From an uncultured Sphingomonadales bacterium (GTDB lineage: Bacteria; Pseudomonadota; Alphaproteobacteria; Sphingomonadales; Sphingomonadaceae), in the NCBI GenBank assembly GCA_903858875.1, contig CAIOKP010000261.1, positions 1-63,137 on the forward strand: 63,137 bases of DNA, given 5' to 3'. The number at the start of each line of letters is the position of its first letter. Position 1 is the stretch's first letter. The position numbers were made by a program, and so were the translations under genes. Under the pieces are notes generated by a model that was not told the DNA's origin, searched no databases, and was given only the letters and a program-made list of their open reading frames with translations. Positions 44,801 to 55,339 of this stretch are shown one piece after another.

Positions 44801-46853
44801 ATATGCTGTTCTTCATTCGCCCGCCTGCACCGCCATTTGGGAGGTGCCGGTGGGCGAGGCCCCGCTGTGGCGATATTGGGGCCCGCGCCTGCCCGATGGC
44901 GTCACGCCAGGGGCAGCCTTGCGCGATACGCGGCCAGAGCCGAGCTTTGCCCTCCATTTTGACCAACCCTTGTCGATCTTTCCCGGCGTCGGCCTCGGCT
45001 GGTTCGGTCAGAGCGCGCTATTGGCGCATCGCGGCGGCGGCGATTGGGCGCAGGCGATCACCGATTGCCGGGTGGAACCGGTGGGCACCGACACCCTTCG
45101 CTTTCACCTGACCGATGCCGCCGCACAAGTGGCGGCGATCATCACGGCACGGCTCGATCCTGCGACCGATACGCTGACCCTGTCCACCACGCTGACCAAT
45201 AGTGGCGATGGCATTGTGGATGTGTCATGGCTGGCGGCGGGCAACGTCCCCCTGCCGCCCGATGCCGACGCGGTGCGGTCATGGGCCGGGCGCCACAATA
45301 GCGAATTCGTAGCGGTCGACGACACGCTCACCCGCTCCACATGGCGGCGCGAGAACCGGCGCGGGCTGACCTCGCATGACTGCTTTCCCGGCGCGGTGGT
45401 CACTTGCGCCGATGGCACCGCCTATGGCGTGCAATTGGCGTGGAGCGGCAACCATCTGCAACAGATCGAATGGATCGACGATGGCACGCGCCAATGGCAG
45501 ATGGGCGAATGGCTGGCCCCCGGCGAGGTGCGGCTGAACCCCGGCGAGGCGATTACCACGCCCGACATGCTGGCGACCGTATCGGCGGAGGGGGCCAATG
45601 GCGTGGCGTGGGCGTTCCACCGCGCCATCCGGGCGCGGATGACTTGGCCCGGAGACGCGATGCGCCCGCGCCCGGTCCACCTCAACACGTGGGAAGGGTT
45701 CTATTTCGACCACGACCTGTCGGCGCTCAAAGAACTGGCCGACGCCGCCGCCACGGTCGGGATCGAGCGTTTCGTGCTCGACGACGGCTGGTTTGGCGGC
45801 AAGGCCAAGGGGCGCGATGACGACACGTCCTCGCTCGGCGATTGGGCGGTGGATTTCCGAAAATACCCCGATGGTTTGGCGCCGCTGGCCGATCATGTGG
45901 TCGGGCTGGGCATGGAATTCGGCCTGTGGGTCGAACCTGAAATGATCAACCCAGACAGCGACCTCTATCGCGCGCATCCCGATTGGGCGCTGCATATCGA
46001 TGGTCGGCCATTGCTGGGCGCGCGCAATCAATTGGTGCTGGATATGGGGCGCGCGGATGTGCGTGACTATCTGTTCACCGCGATTGCCGGACATCTCGAC
46101 AGTTTGCCAATTTCCTATCTCAAATGGGACCATAACCGCGACCTGACCCACGCCGGGCGCACCCCGCAATTTCGCGCCCAAGTGCTGGGCGCCTATGCCT
46201 TGATGGCGCGATTGCGCAGCGCCTATCCCGCGGTCGAGATCGAGGCCTGTGCCGGCGGCGGCGGGCGGATTGATGCGGGGATCATTGCCCATACCCACCG
46301 TTTTTGGACCAGCGATTGCATCGACGCGATCAGCAGGGTCAGCATCCAGCGCGGGTTTTTGCAATTCATGCCACCCGAAGTGATGGGCAGCCATGTCGGC
46401 GCCTGCCCCGCGCATTCGACCGGCCGTATGCAGTCGATGCCGTTCCGGGCGGGCGTCGCGCTGCCCGGCCATTTCGGCGTCGAGTTGGACCTGCGCCAAC
46501 TGAACGCCATCGAAACCGCGGACCTGACCGCCACCATCGCGCGCTATAAAACACTCCGCGACCGGCTGCATGGCACGCGCGTGTGGCAGGGCGAGGCGGG
46601 CGACAGCGTGGTCTGGCAAGCGCATGGCGACAGCGCGGCCTTGCTGCTGCTCGTCACCCGCATCGCACCGACCACCCAGCGTCACTTGCCGCATCTGCGC
46701 CTGCCGATGGTCGATCCAACCCGCAGCTATCGGTTTGCCCGCGAAGGCGCCGCGCCGATCGAACTGGATGGTGCATGGGCGGCGCGCGTCGGCCTGCCGC
46801 TACCACCGATGCGCGGCGAGGAAGTGCTGATTGTCGAGGTCACGGCGCTATGA
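44781..46853 (+). CDS. Alpha-galactosidase, GH36
   Basis: Cytoplasmic glycoside hydrolase of 690 aa that removes terminal alpha-galactose from raffinose-family sugars or melibiose. Features are the N-terminal beta-sandwich, then [25 protein letters not shown], the nucleophile region [13 protein letters not shown] (KWD), and [14 protein letters not shown] followed by [11 protein letters not shown] with the acid/base Asp. No signal peptide. The start is TTG 44781, overlapping the transporter by 20 bp, with AAGGA eight bases upstream. Confidence 0.94.
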   Translation: MTSCPPEYAVLHSPACTAIWEVPVGEAPLWRYWGPRLPDGVTPGAALRDTRPEPSFALHFDQPLSIFPGVGLGWFGQSALLAHRGGGDWAQAITDCRVEPVGTDTLRFHLTDAAAQVAAIITARLDPATDTLTLSTTLTNSGDGIVDVSWLAAGNVPLPPDADAVRSWAGRHNSEFVAVDDTLTRSTWRRENRRGLTSHDCFPGAVVTCADGTAYGVQLAWSGNHLQQIEWIDDGTRQWQMGEWLAPGEVRLNPGEAITTPDMLATVSAEGANGVAWAFHRAIRARMTWPGDAMRPRPVHLNTWEGFYFDHDLSALKELADAAATVGIERFVLDDGWFGGKAKGRDDDTSSLGDWAVDFRKYPDGLAPLADHVVGLGMEFGLWVEPEMINPDSDLYRAHPDWALHIDGRPLLGARNQLVLDMGRADVRDYLFTAIAGHLDSLPISYLKWDHNRDLTHAGRTPQFRAQVLGAYALMARLRSAYPAVEIEACAGGGGRIDAGIIAHTHRFWTSDCIDAISRVSIQRGFLQFMPPEVMGSHVGACPAHSTGRMQSMPFRAGVALPGHFGVELDLRQLNAIETADLTATIARYKTLRDRLHGTRVWQGEAGDSVVWQAHGDSAALLLLVTRIAPTTQRHLPHLRLPMVDPTRSYRFAREGAAPIELDGAWAARVGLPLPPMRGEEVLIVEVTAL

Positions 46854-47884
46854 CGTTTGCCCCCACCGACCATCCGCACCGCCGCTACAACCCGCTGAAA
46901 GGCGAATGGCTGCTCGTCTCCCCTCACCGGGCCAAACGCCCATGGCAGGGGCAGGAAGACGCCCCCGACATCGAAACTCGCCCCGCGCATGACCCGGCCT
47001 GCTATCTATGCGCCGGCAACACCCGCGTCACGGGCGAGGTCAATCCGGCCTATGATGGCACCTTCGTATTCGCCAATGACTTTGCGGCGCTGGCCCCCGA
47101 TACGCCTGCGCCCCCCGCCGCCGACGGTCTGTTCCAGATCGCCCCGGCGCAGGGCGAGGCGCGCGTGATCTGCTTTTCGCCCGATCATGGCAAGACGCTG
47201 CCCGAACTGACGCTGCCGCAAATTGGCGGTGTGATCGACACCTGGGCCGCCCAGACGGCGGAATTGGGCGCCCGCTATGCCCATGTGCAAGTGTTTGAAA
47301 ACAAGGGCGCGATGATGGGCTGTTCCAACCCGCATCCGCATGGACAAGTTTGGGCCTGCGATTTCCTGCCCAACGAAATCACGACAGAGGACCGCACGCA
47401 ACGCGCATGGCGCGGCGAACATGGCACCCCCATGCTGCTGGCGCTGGCCGAGGCAGAGGCGGGTGGCCCACGCGTCGTGGTAGAGACCGAGCATTGGCTG
47501 GCGATCGTACCATTCTGGGCGGCTTGGCCGTTTGAAACGCTGATGCTGCCGCGCTTTGCCGTGGCGCGGCTGCCCGATCTGACGCCGGACCAGCGGACCG
47601 GTCTGGCCCGCGCGATCCGCGAAGTGACCATTCGTTATGACAATCTGTTTCGCTGTTCCTTTCCCTATTCGATGGGCTGGCACGGCGCGCCGTTTGGCCA
47701 AGGCGATAGCGGGCATTGGCAATTACACGCCCATTTTTATCCGCCGCTGCTGCGCTCTGCCGCCGTGCGCAAATTCATGGTCGGCTTTGAAATGTTGGCC
47801 GAGGCGCAGCGTGATCTGACGCCCGAACAGGCCGCCGAACGCCTGCGCGCGGTTAGCCCGATCCATTACCGGACCTGCCCATGA
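46850..47884 (+). CDS. galT: Galactose-1-phosphate uridylyltransferase
   Basis: Leloir-pathway enzyme that exchanges UMP between UDP-glucose and galactose-1-phosphate. The catalytic His is in [13 protein letters not shown]. Metal-site residues include CYLCAGN near the N-terminus and [16 protein letters not shown] near the C-terminus. ATG 46850 overlaps the galactosidase stop (ATGA); the track start lies inside that gene. 344 aa is normal. Confidence 0.96.
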   Translation: MTFAPTDHPHRRYNPLKGEWLLVSPHRAKRPWQGQEDAPDIETRPAHDPACYLCAGNTRVTGEVNPAYDGTFVFANDFAALAPDTPAPPAADGLFQIAPAQGEARVICFSPDHGKTLPELTLPQIGGVIDTWAAQTAELGARYAHVQVFENKGAMMGCSNPHPHGQVWACDFLPNEITTEDRTQRAWRGEHGTPMLLALAEAEAGGPRVVVETEHWLAIVPFWAAWPFETLMLPRFAVARLPDLTPDQRTGLARAIREVTIRYDNLFRCSFPYSMGWHGAPFGQGDSGHWQLHAHFYPPLLRSAAVRKFMVGFEMLAEAQRDLTPEQAAERLRAVSPIHYRTCP

Positions 47885-49026
47885 CCACGATCCTGCCCCA
47901 CCTTGCCGCCAGTTTTGCCGAACGTTTCGGCGGCGGCCCCGATTGCGTGGTGCGCGCGCCGGGCCGGGTCAACCTCATTGGCGAGCATACCGATTACAAC
48001 GATGGCTTTGTCCTGCCCGCCGCGATCTCGGTCGAAACGCAAGTGGCTGCGCGGCGCCGCGACGATGGCATGATCCGCGTCATGGCCACCGATTTTGCGG
48101 GCGCGGAAAGCCAGTTCGCGCTCGATGCCCCCATCACCCCGGACCCAGTGCAACCGTGGGCCGACTATGTCCGCGGCATGGCGGCGGTGATGCTGGCGGC
48201 GGGCTATGCCGTGCCGGGCGCCGATCTGGCGGTCGCGGGCACCATTCCGCGCGGCTCTGGCCTGTCGTCGTCGGCCTCGCTGTCGGTCGCGGTCGGCACG
48301 GCGCTGTCGGCGCTCGGCGGGCTGGATCTCGCGCCAGCGACCATCGCCCGGCTTGCCCAAGCGGCGGAAGGCGATTTCGTCGGGATGAAATGCGGCATCA
48401 TGGACCAACTCATCTCGGCCAGCGGCATCGCGGGTCATGTGTTGTTGATCGATTGCCGCTCGCTGGATTGCACCCCGGTGCCCGTGCCGCCGGACATGGC
48501 GATCATGATCGTCCATTCGGGCGTGACGCGCGGTCTGGTCGATGGGCATTACAATGCGCGGCGACGGTCGTGCGAAATGGCTGCCGCAGCCTTGGGTGTG
48601 GCCGCCTTGCGCGATGCCGACCTGGCGATGCTGGATGCGGCGCGCGCGCAGATGGATGCCACGAGTTTTGCCCGCGCGCGCCATGTGATTACCGAAAACG
48701 CCCGGACACTGGCGGCAACCAGTGCGCTGACCGACGGCGATTTGGGGACGTTGGGGGCGTTGATGGCCGCATCGCATGTCTCGATGCGCGATGATTTCGC
48801 GATCACCACACCCGCGATTGATGCGCTGGTGGCCGAATTGCAGGCGCTGATCGGGCCGCAAGGCGGCGCGCGGATGACCGGCGGCGGCTTTGGCGGCGCG
48901 GTGGTCGCGGTCATGCCGGTCGCCCGCGCGGCGGCGGTCGCCGCGGACCTGACCTATCGCACCCCAGCCGGAGACAGTCCGGACATCCTGATCGAACAGG
49001 CCTGCGCCGGGGCCGGATTGCTCTGA
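47881..49026 (+). CDS. galK: Galactokinase
   Basis: GHMP kinase that phosphorylates galactose at C1. The signature [22 protein letters not shown] and the ATP loop [18 protein letters not shown] are intact; the C-terminal motif is [20 protein letters not shown] overlaps galT by ATGA. 381 aa is the usual length. It completes the operon started by the MFS carrier; no galE is in the window, so epimerase must come from elsewhere. Confidence 0.97.
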   Translation: MTTILPHLAASFAERFGGGPDCVVRAPGRVNLIGEHTDYNDGFVLPAAISVETQVAARRRDDGMIRVMATDFAGAESQFALDAPITPDPVQPWADYVRGMAAVMLAAGYAVPGADLAVAGTIPRGSGLSSSASLSVAVGTALSALGGLDLAPATIARLAQAAEGDFVGMKCGIMDQLISASGIAGHVLLIDCRSLDCTPVPVPPDMAIMIVHSGVTRGLVDGHYNARRRSCEMAAAALGVAALRDADLAMLDAARAQMDATSFARARHVITENARTLAATSALTDGDLGTLGALMAASHVSMRDDFAITTPAIDALVAELQALIGPQGGARMTGGGFGGAVVAVMPVARAAAVAADLTYRTPAGDSPDILIEQACAGAGLL

Positions 49027-49084
49027 TCACGCATAATCTATGCAAACGTCGGTATGAATGAGCGACGTAATGATTGACGCAGGG

Positions 49085-49098
49085 TGCAATCGATTGTT
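49085..49098 (+). promoter_or_regulatory. LacI-type operator 2, before the GH68 gene
   Basis: TGCAATCGATTGTT, identical over 14 bp to operator 1, located 61 bp upstream of the GH68 start, between galK and GH68. It indicates a separate regulated promoter for GH68-fructokinase. Confidence 0.75.
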
Positions 49099-49158
49099 AT
49101 GACCCTTTCACAAGCTGAAAAGGTGCTCAATCGCCGCAGCAAGGGGAGATAACAGACC

Positions 49159-50331
49159 GTGCCGCAGCATCCCGCAACCCTCCGTCCGTCCGCGTGGTGC
49201 GCCGAGCATGTCCGTGCCATTGGCGACCTCGCCCCTCATACGATCGCGGCGATCGACCCTGCGGCGCTGACCCCGGCCCTGCCCGGTGTCGACCTATGGG
49301 ACCTGTGGCCGTTGCAGAACGCCGATGGCACCACCGCGCTGTTCGACGGGTGGAGCATTTGGTTCGTGCTGTCCGCGCCCGTGCTGCCCGACCCCGAGAT
49401 GCGCCATGCCGTGGCGCGCATCCGCTTGATGGCGCATCGCCGTGGCGTTGGGCGCGATGGCGAATGGCGCGATGGCGGCAATGCGCTGCCTGACGGGCTG
49501 AACCCCGGCAGCCGCGAATGGGCAGGCAGCGCGCTGTTCCACTCCGAAACGGGCGATGTCACGCTGTTCTACACCGTGGCCGGGTTCAAGGGCGAGGAAC
49601 AGACCAGCGTGGCGCAGCGCCTGTTCCAGACACGCGGGACCTTGACCGTCACCGATGGCATTCCGGCGATAACCGGCTGGTCCCCACCTGTGGAAAGCTT
49701 TACCAGCGACGACCACGACTATGTGCTGGTCAACCAGCGCGAGGGCGTGCCCGGCTTCATCAAGGGCTTTCGCGACCCCGCCCATTTCCGCGATCCCGCC
49801 GATGGTCGCACCTATATCCTGTTTACCGGATCGCTAAAGGCCTCGACCCACACACATAACGCCTGCATCGGCATCGCACGGGCCGAGGATGCGGCGCTGA
49901 CCCAATGGACACTGTTGCCCCCGTTGATTAGCGCCGACACGCTGAACAACGAACAGGAACGCCCACTGGTGATCCACCGCAACGGGTTCTATTACCTGTT
50001 CTGGTCCACCCAGCGCAAAGTCTTTGCCCCCGATGGCCCGAGCGGCCCCAATGGCATCTATGGCATGGTCGCAGAACATCTGTTTGGCCCGTGGGAACCG
50101 TTGAACGGCACCGGCCTTGTCGCCTGCAACCCCGAACACGTGCCGTTTCAGGCCTATAGCTGGTGGGTCGACAACGACCTCACCGTCTGGGGCTTTGCCG
50201 ATTACGCCGGCGTCTCGCGCGAAGAACTGATTGACGACGGCGCGTGGCGGCGCGACCATTTCGCTGGCACCCCCGCCCCGACCTTCCGCCTTGCGCTGGA
50301 TGGCCGCCGCGGCTGGGTCGAACAGGCCTGA
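49159..50331 (+). CDS. GH68 levansucrase / invertase-type enzyme, no signal peptide
   Basis: Five-blade beta-propeller enzyme that hydrolyses sucrose or transfers fructose. The nucleophile is Asp48 in VDLWDLWPLQ, the transition-state stabiliser Asp is in IKGFRDPAHF, and the acid/base Glu is in NNEQERPLVIHRNG. 390 aa. GTG 49159 follows AAGGGGAG by ten bases. The N-terminus (MPQHPATLRPSAWCAEH) has no export signal, so it probably acts in the cytoplasm beside the GH36 and fructokinase; leaderless export as in Zymomonas is an alternative. Confidence 0.92.
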   Translation: MPQHPATLRPSAWCAEHVRAIGDLAPHTIAAIDPAALTPALPGVDLWDLWPLQNADGTTALFDGWSIWFVLSAPVLPDPEMRHAVARIRLMAHRRGVGRDGEWRDGGNALPDGLNPGSREWAGSALFHSETGDVTLFYTVAGFKGEEQTSVAQRLFQTRGTLTVTDGIPAITGWSPPVESFTSDDHDYVLVNQREGVPGFIKGFRDPAHFRDPADGRTYILFTGSLKASTHTHNACIGIARAEDAALTQWTLLPPLISADTLNNEQERPLVIHRNGFYYLFWSTQRKVFAPDGPSGPNGIYGMVAEHLFGPWEPLNGTGLVACNPEHVPFQAYSWWVDNDLTVWGFADYAGVSREELIDDGAWRRDHFAGTPAPTFRLALDGRRGWVEQA

Positions 50332-50352
50332 TCCGGGGGCGGGAGAGACACA

Positions 50353-51216
50353 ATGGCAAATTACGGCTTGATCGAAGCGGGCGGCACCAAATTCGTGCTC
50401 GGCGTGTCCGATGACGAGGGCAATATTGCCGCCCGTCACCAGATCCCGACCACGACGCCGGAGGAAACGCTGGGCGCCTGCGTCGGCTGGTTTCGCGAAC
50501 AGGGGCTTGCCCCCGCCGCAATCGGCATTGCCAGCTTTGGTCCGCTCGACCTCAACCGCGCGTCGCCGACATGGGGCCATGTCACCCGCACGCCCAAGCC
50601 GTTTTGGAGCGGGGCCGATCTGGTCGGACCCTTCGCCCGCGCGTTCGGCTGCGCCGTGGGGATCGAAACCGACGTCAATGGCGCCGCGCTGGCCGAGGCG
50701 CGCTGGGGCGCGGGTCGGTCGTTGAATTCGCTGCTGTATCTAACGATTGGCACCGGGGTTGGCGGCGGCTTTGTGTCCGATGGGCGGCTGTTGCACGGGC
50801 TGTCGCACCCCGAAATGGGCCATATCCGCTTGCCGCGCCACCCACAGGATATGGATTTTGCCGGCCACTGCCCGTTCCACGGCGCCTGCCTTGAAGGGCT
50901 CGCCGCCGGGCCGTCGATCCTTGCACGGTGGGGGCAATCCTTGTCCGAACTGCCCGCCGATCATCACGGCGCGGACATCATCGCATGGTATCTGGGGCAA
51001 GCCATCGCAACATTCCAGGCCATACTGGAACCCGCCCGCATCGTGATGGGCGGCGGCGTGATGGCCACGCCCGGCCTGATCGACAAGGTGCGCCATGCCG
51101 CGACCGCCGCGGGCAATGGCTATTTCGTCAGCGATCCGGCGCAAGTCGTGGTCACCCCCGGCCTTGGCAGCAACTCCGGCCTGCTCGGCGCCCTGGCTGT
51201 CGCGCTGGGGATTTAG
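50353..51216 (+). CDS. Fructokinase, ROK family
   Basis: Phosphorylates fructose released by GH68. The ROK ATP motif is LIEAGGTKFVLGV, and ETDVNGAALAEARWGAGR holds the catalytic Asp region. The zinc-binding segment HPQDMDFAGHCPFHGACLEGLAAGPSI is diagnostic of ROK fructokinases. 287 aa; RBS CGGGAGAG six bases before the ATG. Its stop overlaps that of the convergent LacI gene by 3-4 bp. Confidence 0.94.
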   Translation: MANYGLIEAGGTKFVLGVSDDEGNIAARHQIPTTTPEETLGACVGWFREQGLAPAAIGIASFGPLDLNRASPTWGHVTRTPKPFWSGADLVGPFARAFGCAVGIETDVNGAALAEARWGAGRSLNSLLYLTIGTGVGGGFVSDGRLLHGLSHPEMGHIRLPRHPQDMDFAGHCPFHGACLEGLAAGPSILARWGQSLSELPADHHGADIIAWYLGQAIATFQAILEPARIVMGGGVMATPGLIDKVRHAATAAGNGYFVSDPAQVVVTPGLGSNSGLLGALAVALGI

Positions 51217-52214
51217 GCGGATAGCCGCACGATCAGTTCGGGCTGCATCACGACGCTTTCTGTATCCTCGCCAGCGATCCGGCGCAGCAGCATATCGACC
51301 AGATGATGTGCCCCGCGCGTCAGATCCTGGCTGATGGTAGTCAGGCGCGGCACCGTTTGTTCGCCAATCGCCAAGCCGTCATAGCCGATCACCCGCACAT
51401 CGCCCGGCACCGACAGGCCAAATTCGGCCAGCGCCCGCAAAGTGCTCATCGCGATCACGTCGGACGCGGCGACAATGCCCTGCGGCCGCTCGCTGGTTGA
51501 CCCCAAAAAGCCCGCAATATCCGGATGCGCCGCTTCGGCGACCAGATGCGCCGGCAACACGGTCGGTTCGCCCAGCCCGGCGCGGGCCATCGCATCGCGG
51601 CACCCGTCCAGTCGCTGACCGATTTCCAGCGCCTTGGGGTCGCCAAAAAAGGCGATGCGCTCACACCCTTGCGCGATCAGATGGCTGGCCGCCAGATCGC
51701 CGCCCCGCCGGTTGTCGGACCCGACCGAGCAATGCACTTGCCCCGGTTCATGGCCGCCCCACACCACCAAGGGGCGATAGCGCGCCGCGACCCGGTCGAG
51801 CGTCGCGGCTTGATCCGATTGGCCGATCACGATGATGCCATCGACCCGCCCGGAATCGGACACCCGTTCCAGCCAGGCATTGTCGGTCGGGATCACTCGC
51901 GACAGCAGGAGATCATACCCCCGCTCAGTCAATTCGTCGGCCAAGAGGCCCAGCATGGTGATAAAAAACGGGTCGGAAATATGCTGACCTGTCTCATGCC
52001 CCAGCGGGATCAGCACGCCAATCGCCCCGGTGCGCTGAATCCGCAGATTGCGCGCCATGACGTTGGGGCGGAATCCGTGTTCATCGGCTAGGGCCTGAAT
52101 CCGCGTCCGCGTCTTCTCACTAATCAACCCCGACCCGGCCAGCGCGCGCGACACCGTCCCGGTCGAAACGCCGGCCAGTTCAGCCAATTCCTTGATGTTA
52201 CGTATTTTTACCAT
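51213..52214 (-). CDS. LacI-family transcriptional regulator
   Basis: A 333-aa repressor. The N-terminal helix-turn-helix NIKELAELAGVSTGTVSRALAGSGLISEKTRTRIQALADEHGFRPN ends in the hinge and is followed by a periplasmic-binding-protein-like sugar domain (AIGVLIPLGHETGQHISDPFF). ATG 52214 (MVKIRNIKEL) was chosen; the track frame to 52559 adds non-domain residues. Sitting in the sugar locus, it is the best candidate to bind TGCAATCGATTGTT. No such site is seen at its own promoter. Confidence 0.93.
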   Translation of the reverse strand: MVKIRNIKELAELAGVSTGTVSRALAGSGLISEKTRTRIQALADEHGFRPNVMARNLRIQRTGAIGVLIPLGHETGQHISDPFFITMLGLLADELTERGYDLLLSRVIPTDNAWLERVSDSGRVDGIIVIGQSDQAATLDRVAARYRPLVVWGGHEPGQVHCSVGSDNRRGGDLAASHLIAQGCERIAFFGDPKALEIGQRLDGCRDAMARAGLGEPTVLPAHLVAEAAHPDIAGFLGSTSERPQGIVAASDVIAMSTLRALAEFGLSVPGDVRVIGYDGLAIGEQTVPRLTTISQDLTRGAHHLVDMLLRRIAGEDTESVVMQPELIVRLSA

Positions 52215-52312
52215 GCCCAGAGCGGCATCCTTCTGCGATATTGGATTAATGTTTCGTGCCGCACCTTCGCAATTGCAAGGTGAATTTGCGGCAACGCAAC
52301 CGCAACGTCGCG

Positions 52313-53701
52313 TTACATCGTTGCCGGCACCACATCGAAAGCGATATTCAACCGCTCTCCACCGGCCGTTGGCACCGTGCCGTGCCACAGGGTCGAAGGG
52401 AACAGCACCAGACGGCCCGCTTGCGGCGCAATCGTCGCATAGGGCGCCAAATCCAGTCCCAATTCGGCCGGCGGCGCGCCCAGATGGAAATGCCCCGCCG
52501 GCGCGACCCCAAGCGTTTGGCTGTCCGGCACCGCGACGTAAAAGGCGCTGCTGATCCAACCCATGGGGTGCGAATGGGTGACGTTAAAGCCGCCACGCGA
52601 CAGCCGTACCGACCAACTGCCGCTGATCCGTAACGCGTCGCGCGGGCGGGACAGCAAAGGATGCGCCGGATCCTGCGGCGGCAGTGCATCGACATAGTCC
52701 CGCACCGCCGCCATCAACGCGGATCTTGTGCGTTGCAGGATCGGTTCGTGGCGCAACAGCACCGAACGGTCGGTCTGCGTCCCCCCGCGCACCGATTGTT
52801 CGGCATAGGGCAATTGCACGATGTGCAGCGAACGGAGCAAATCCGCCAATTCAGCCAGTTCGCCCGCGTCCATCCCAACGTCCATCGCCCGGGCAAACGA
52901 CGAACCGCCATCCAGCCACCCGGCCCGATCATCGCCCAGCAACCGCCAGCAGGTCGAGACATAAGGCCACGCTTGCCCTGCCATCGGCCCTGTGGTCATA
53001 GGCAGCGCGATCGCAAGTGCGGCGGCGGGATCCTTGGTGCGTAATGCCTGACGAATGCGCGCGATGCGGAGGAAATCATCATCCCAACGCGCCGTCGCCG
53101 CCAGGAGATGAGCGGTTTCCTCCACATCGCCGGACTCGCTGGCCATAAACAGGCGCGCGGCGGTCAGGCCCTTGGTCGAGCCCAAATGGCCCGCCGCCTC
53201 GTCCAGAACCGCGCGGGCGCGTGGCCAGTCGCGATGCTGCGCCACCGCGGAAAACCAGCCCAGCCACAAGCCTTGCGCCGCCGGATGCGCCCGTGCCGCC
53301 AGCGCATAGGACCCATCGAACCCCGCCACATCGCCCGAAATCCAGCGCAATGCCGCCAGCACCCGGTGCCCTTCCAACCATTGCGGCGATCGCGCCAAGG
53401 CGGTCATCAGCCCATCGACCGCCGCGCCCATCCGCCCCTCCGACGCCTCGGCCAGCGCGCGGTTGCGCACCGCATCGAGATTGTCCGGCCACAGGCGCGT
53501 CACCTGCCCGAACAGATCCGCCGCCGCATAGCCCAATTCATAGCGCGATTGAGCATGAAGAAAGGCAATCAACGGATCGGTGGGCGCGAGGTCCCGCGCG
53601 TGCGCGATCGCCGCATCGGCCTCGACCATCCGCTGTTCGGCGCGCAGCAACCGCGCCCGGTCGCGCCAGTCCGCAGCGGTTTGCGGCCCCGATTGCGTCA
53701 T
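52313..53701 (-). CDS. TPR-containing putative 2OG-Fe(II) oxygenase
   Basis: 462 aa. The N-terminal two thirds are helical repeats of TPR type (AERMVEADAAIAHARDLAPTDPLI..., ALAEASEGRMGAAVDGLMTALAR). The C-terminal domain is a 2-oxoglutarate/Fe(II) dioxygenase of the PF13759 kind: GFNVTHSHPMGWISSAFYVAVP has the His-x-His of the metal site, GRLVLFPSTLWHGTVPTAGGERLNIAFDVV the distal His and the Arg that binds 2OG. ATG 53701 (MTQSGPQ) was chosen. It ends the receptor-halogenase run; the substrate is unknown. Confidence 0.85.
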   Translation of the reverse strand: MTQSGPQTAADWRDRARLLRAEQRMVEADAAIAHARDLAPTDPLIAFLHAQSRYELGYAAADLFGQVTRLWPDNLDAVRNRALAEASEGRMGAAVDGLMTALARSPQWLEGHRVLAALRWISGDVAGFDGSYALAARAHPAAQGLWLGWFSAVAQHRDWPRARAVLDEAAGHLGSTKGLTAARLFMASESGDVEETAHLLAATARWDDDFLRIARIRQALRTKDPAAALAIALPMTTGPMAGQAWPYVSTCWRLLGDDRAGWLDGGSSFARAMDVGMDAGELAELADLLRSLHIVQLPYAEQSVRGGTQTDRSVLLRHEPILQRTRSALMAAVRDYVDALPPQDPAHPLLSRPRDALRISGSWSVRLSRGGFNVTHSHPMGWISSAFYVAVPDSQTLGVAPAGHFHLGAPPAELGLDLAPYATIAPQAGRLVLFPSTLWHGTVPTAGGERLNIAFDVVPATM

Positions 53702-53703
53702 GC

Positions 53704-55209
53704 TCAGACGGCCGCCTTGCAATGCTGGTCGATAAACTGCTGATGACTGGGCAAGCGCTGCGCCTCAGCCACCATCGCCGCGCGCAATTTCGCCAGCCAG
53801 TCGCGCGCATCAATCCCGCGATGGTCGAGCAAAGGGTCATGACCTTGCGGAATATTGTTCTGGCCGATGTGTACCGCCAGCCACGATGGCGCGGCGAACA
53901 GATCCATCTCGCGCGCGATCAAGCGCCCCGACTTGCGGAAATGCTCGATCTTCAGCGCCAACGTATCGGGCACCTCCATCGCCGCGCAATAGCGCCACAA
54001 TTCGGCATCATCGCGCTGGGTCAGCTTATAGTGCAAGATGATGAAGTCGCGGATGCGCTCCATTTCGGTGTCGGCAATGCGGTTGAATTCCGCCGTGGTG
54101 ATGGGGTCAAAATCACGCGTCGGAAATAGCGCGATGATTTTGGAAATATTGGCCTGAATAAGGTGGATGCTGGTCGATTCCAGCGGTTCCAGAAAGCCGC
54201 TCGACAGGCCGATGGCAATGACGTTCTTGTTCCAGTGCTGGCGCCGCCGCCCGGCGGTAAAGCGCAACGGGCGCGGATCGCCCAAAGCCTTGCCATCGAG
54301 CCGCTGGCTGAGCAGGTCGGCCGCCTTGGCATCGTCGAGATAGGCGCTGCAATAGACATAGCCGTTGCCGGTGCGATGCTGCAACGGGATGCGCCATTGC
54401 CACCCGGCCTCCCGCGCGGTCGATCTTGTATAGGGCGTCGGCGCGCCAGCGTTTTTACACGGCATCGCAACGGCGCGGTCGCATGGCAACCACTGCGACC
54501 AATCCTCATAGCCGGTCTTTAGCGCGCCCTCGATCAACAGCCCGCGAAAGCCAGAGCAGTCGATGAACAGATCCGCCTCAAACGCGCGGCCATCCTCCAA
54601 CGTCACCCGCTCAACAAAGCCATTTTCGCCGTTGAGCGCCACATCGGCAATCTTGCCCTCGATCCGCGTCACGCCGCGCTGTTCGGCAAAGCCGCGCAGG
54701 TATTTGGCGTAAAGCCCCGCGTCGAAATGATAGGCATAATCGAACGTCGACAGCACATTGCGCTGATCGGGCGAGGGATGCGCGAACTTGCCGGACTTGG
54801 CCATCACCCAGGCCATCGCATAATCGTCGAGCGGCGTCTGATCGCCCTCTGCCCGCGACTTCAGCCAATATTGGTGCAGCGCGACCATGTCGAAATCGCG
54901 GCCAAACGGCCCGAACGGGTGAAAATACCGCGAATTTTGCGCGCCCCAGCCGACAAATTCGATGCCCAGCTTGAACGTGCCCTGCGTCGCCTTGATAAAG
55001 TCCCGCTCATCAATGCCCAGCGTTTGGTTGAAGATGCGGATCGGTGGAATCGTCGCTTCGCCCACGCCGACCGTGCCGATGTCATCGGATTCGATCAAGG
55101 TGACGGCGCAATCCTGACGCAGCGCATGGGACAGCATCGCCGCCGTCATCCATCCCGCCGTGCCGCCGCCCACGATCAAAACCCGCCGGATGCTGCGCTC
55201 GCCTGTCAT
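53704..55209 (-). CDS. Flavin-dependent tryptophan-halogenase-family protein
   Basis: A 501-aa FADH2-dependent halogenase fold. The Rossmann motif VLIVGGGTAGWMTAAMLSHAL carries the GGGTAGW signature. GWQWRIPLQHRTGNGYVYCSAY carries the WxWxIP motif, and NVIAIGLSSGFLEPLESTSIHLIQ is typical. A Lys (about 79, FIKATQGTFKLGIEF) fits the catalytic lysine. RBS AAGGAGAGG before ATG 55209. Proteins of this type beside TonB receptors are common in Caulobacterales/Sphingomonadales, but no chlorinated product is known for them. Confidence 0.9.
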   Translation of the reverse strand: MTGERSIRRVLIVGGGTAGWMTAAMLSHALRQDCAVTLIESDDIGTVGVGEATIPPIRIFNQTLGIDERDFIKATQGTFKLGIEFVGWGAQNSRYFHPFGPFGRDFDMVALHQYWLKSRAEGDQTPLDDYAMAWVMAKSGKFAHPSPDQRNVLSTFDYAYHFDAGLYAKYLRGFAEQRGVTRIEGKIADVALNGENGFVERVTLEDGRAFEADLFIDCSGFRGLLIEGALKTGYEDWSQWLPCDRAVAMPCKNAGAPTPYTRSTAREAGWQWRIPLQHRTGNGYVYCSAYLDDAKAADLLSQRLDGKALGDPRPLRFTAGRRRQHWNKNVIAIGLSSGFLEPLESTSIHLIQANISKIIALFPTRDFDPITTAEFNRIADTEMERIRDFIILHYKLTQRDDAELWRYCAAMEVPDTLALKIEHFRKSGRLIAREMDLFAAPSWLAVHIGQNNIPQGHDPLLDHRGIDARDWLAKLRAAMVAEAQRLPSHQQFIDQHCKAAV

Positions 55210-55261
55210 CTTGCCTCTCCTTGGCCCGGCATCGTCTTATGCGCGATCCAGGGCCGGTTCA

Positions 55262-55300
55262 AACAAAAGGCGGGCCGGAAGTCGCCTTCCGCACCCGCCC
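55262..55300 (-). terminator. Intrinsic terminator after the TonB receptor
   Basis: On the minus strand, GGCGGGTGCGGAAG GCGA CTTCCGGCCCGCC TTTTGTTT: a stem of 12 bp with a small internal loop, then a T-tract. It lies between the receptor and the halogenase gene, and probably reduces expression of the latter. Confidence 0.8.
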
Positions 55301-55339
55301 CCTGTATCGTCATATCATGCGCCCTTTTGGGGTCACAGA

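Noticed and set aside
52201-52312. Possible LacI autoregulatory operator (GCAATTGC)
   Set aside because: Only eight bases, lacking the TGCAATCGATTGTT pattern; not better than chance in the short region.
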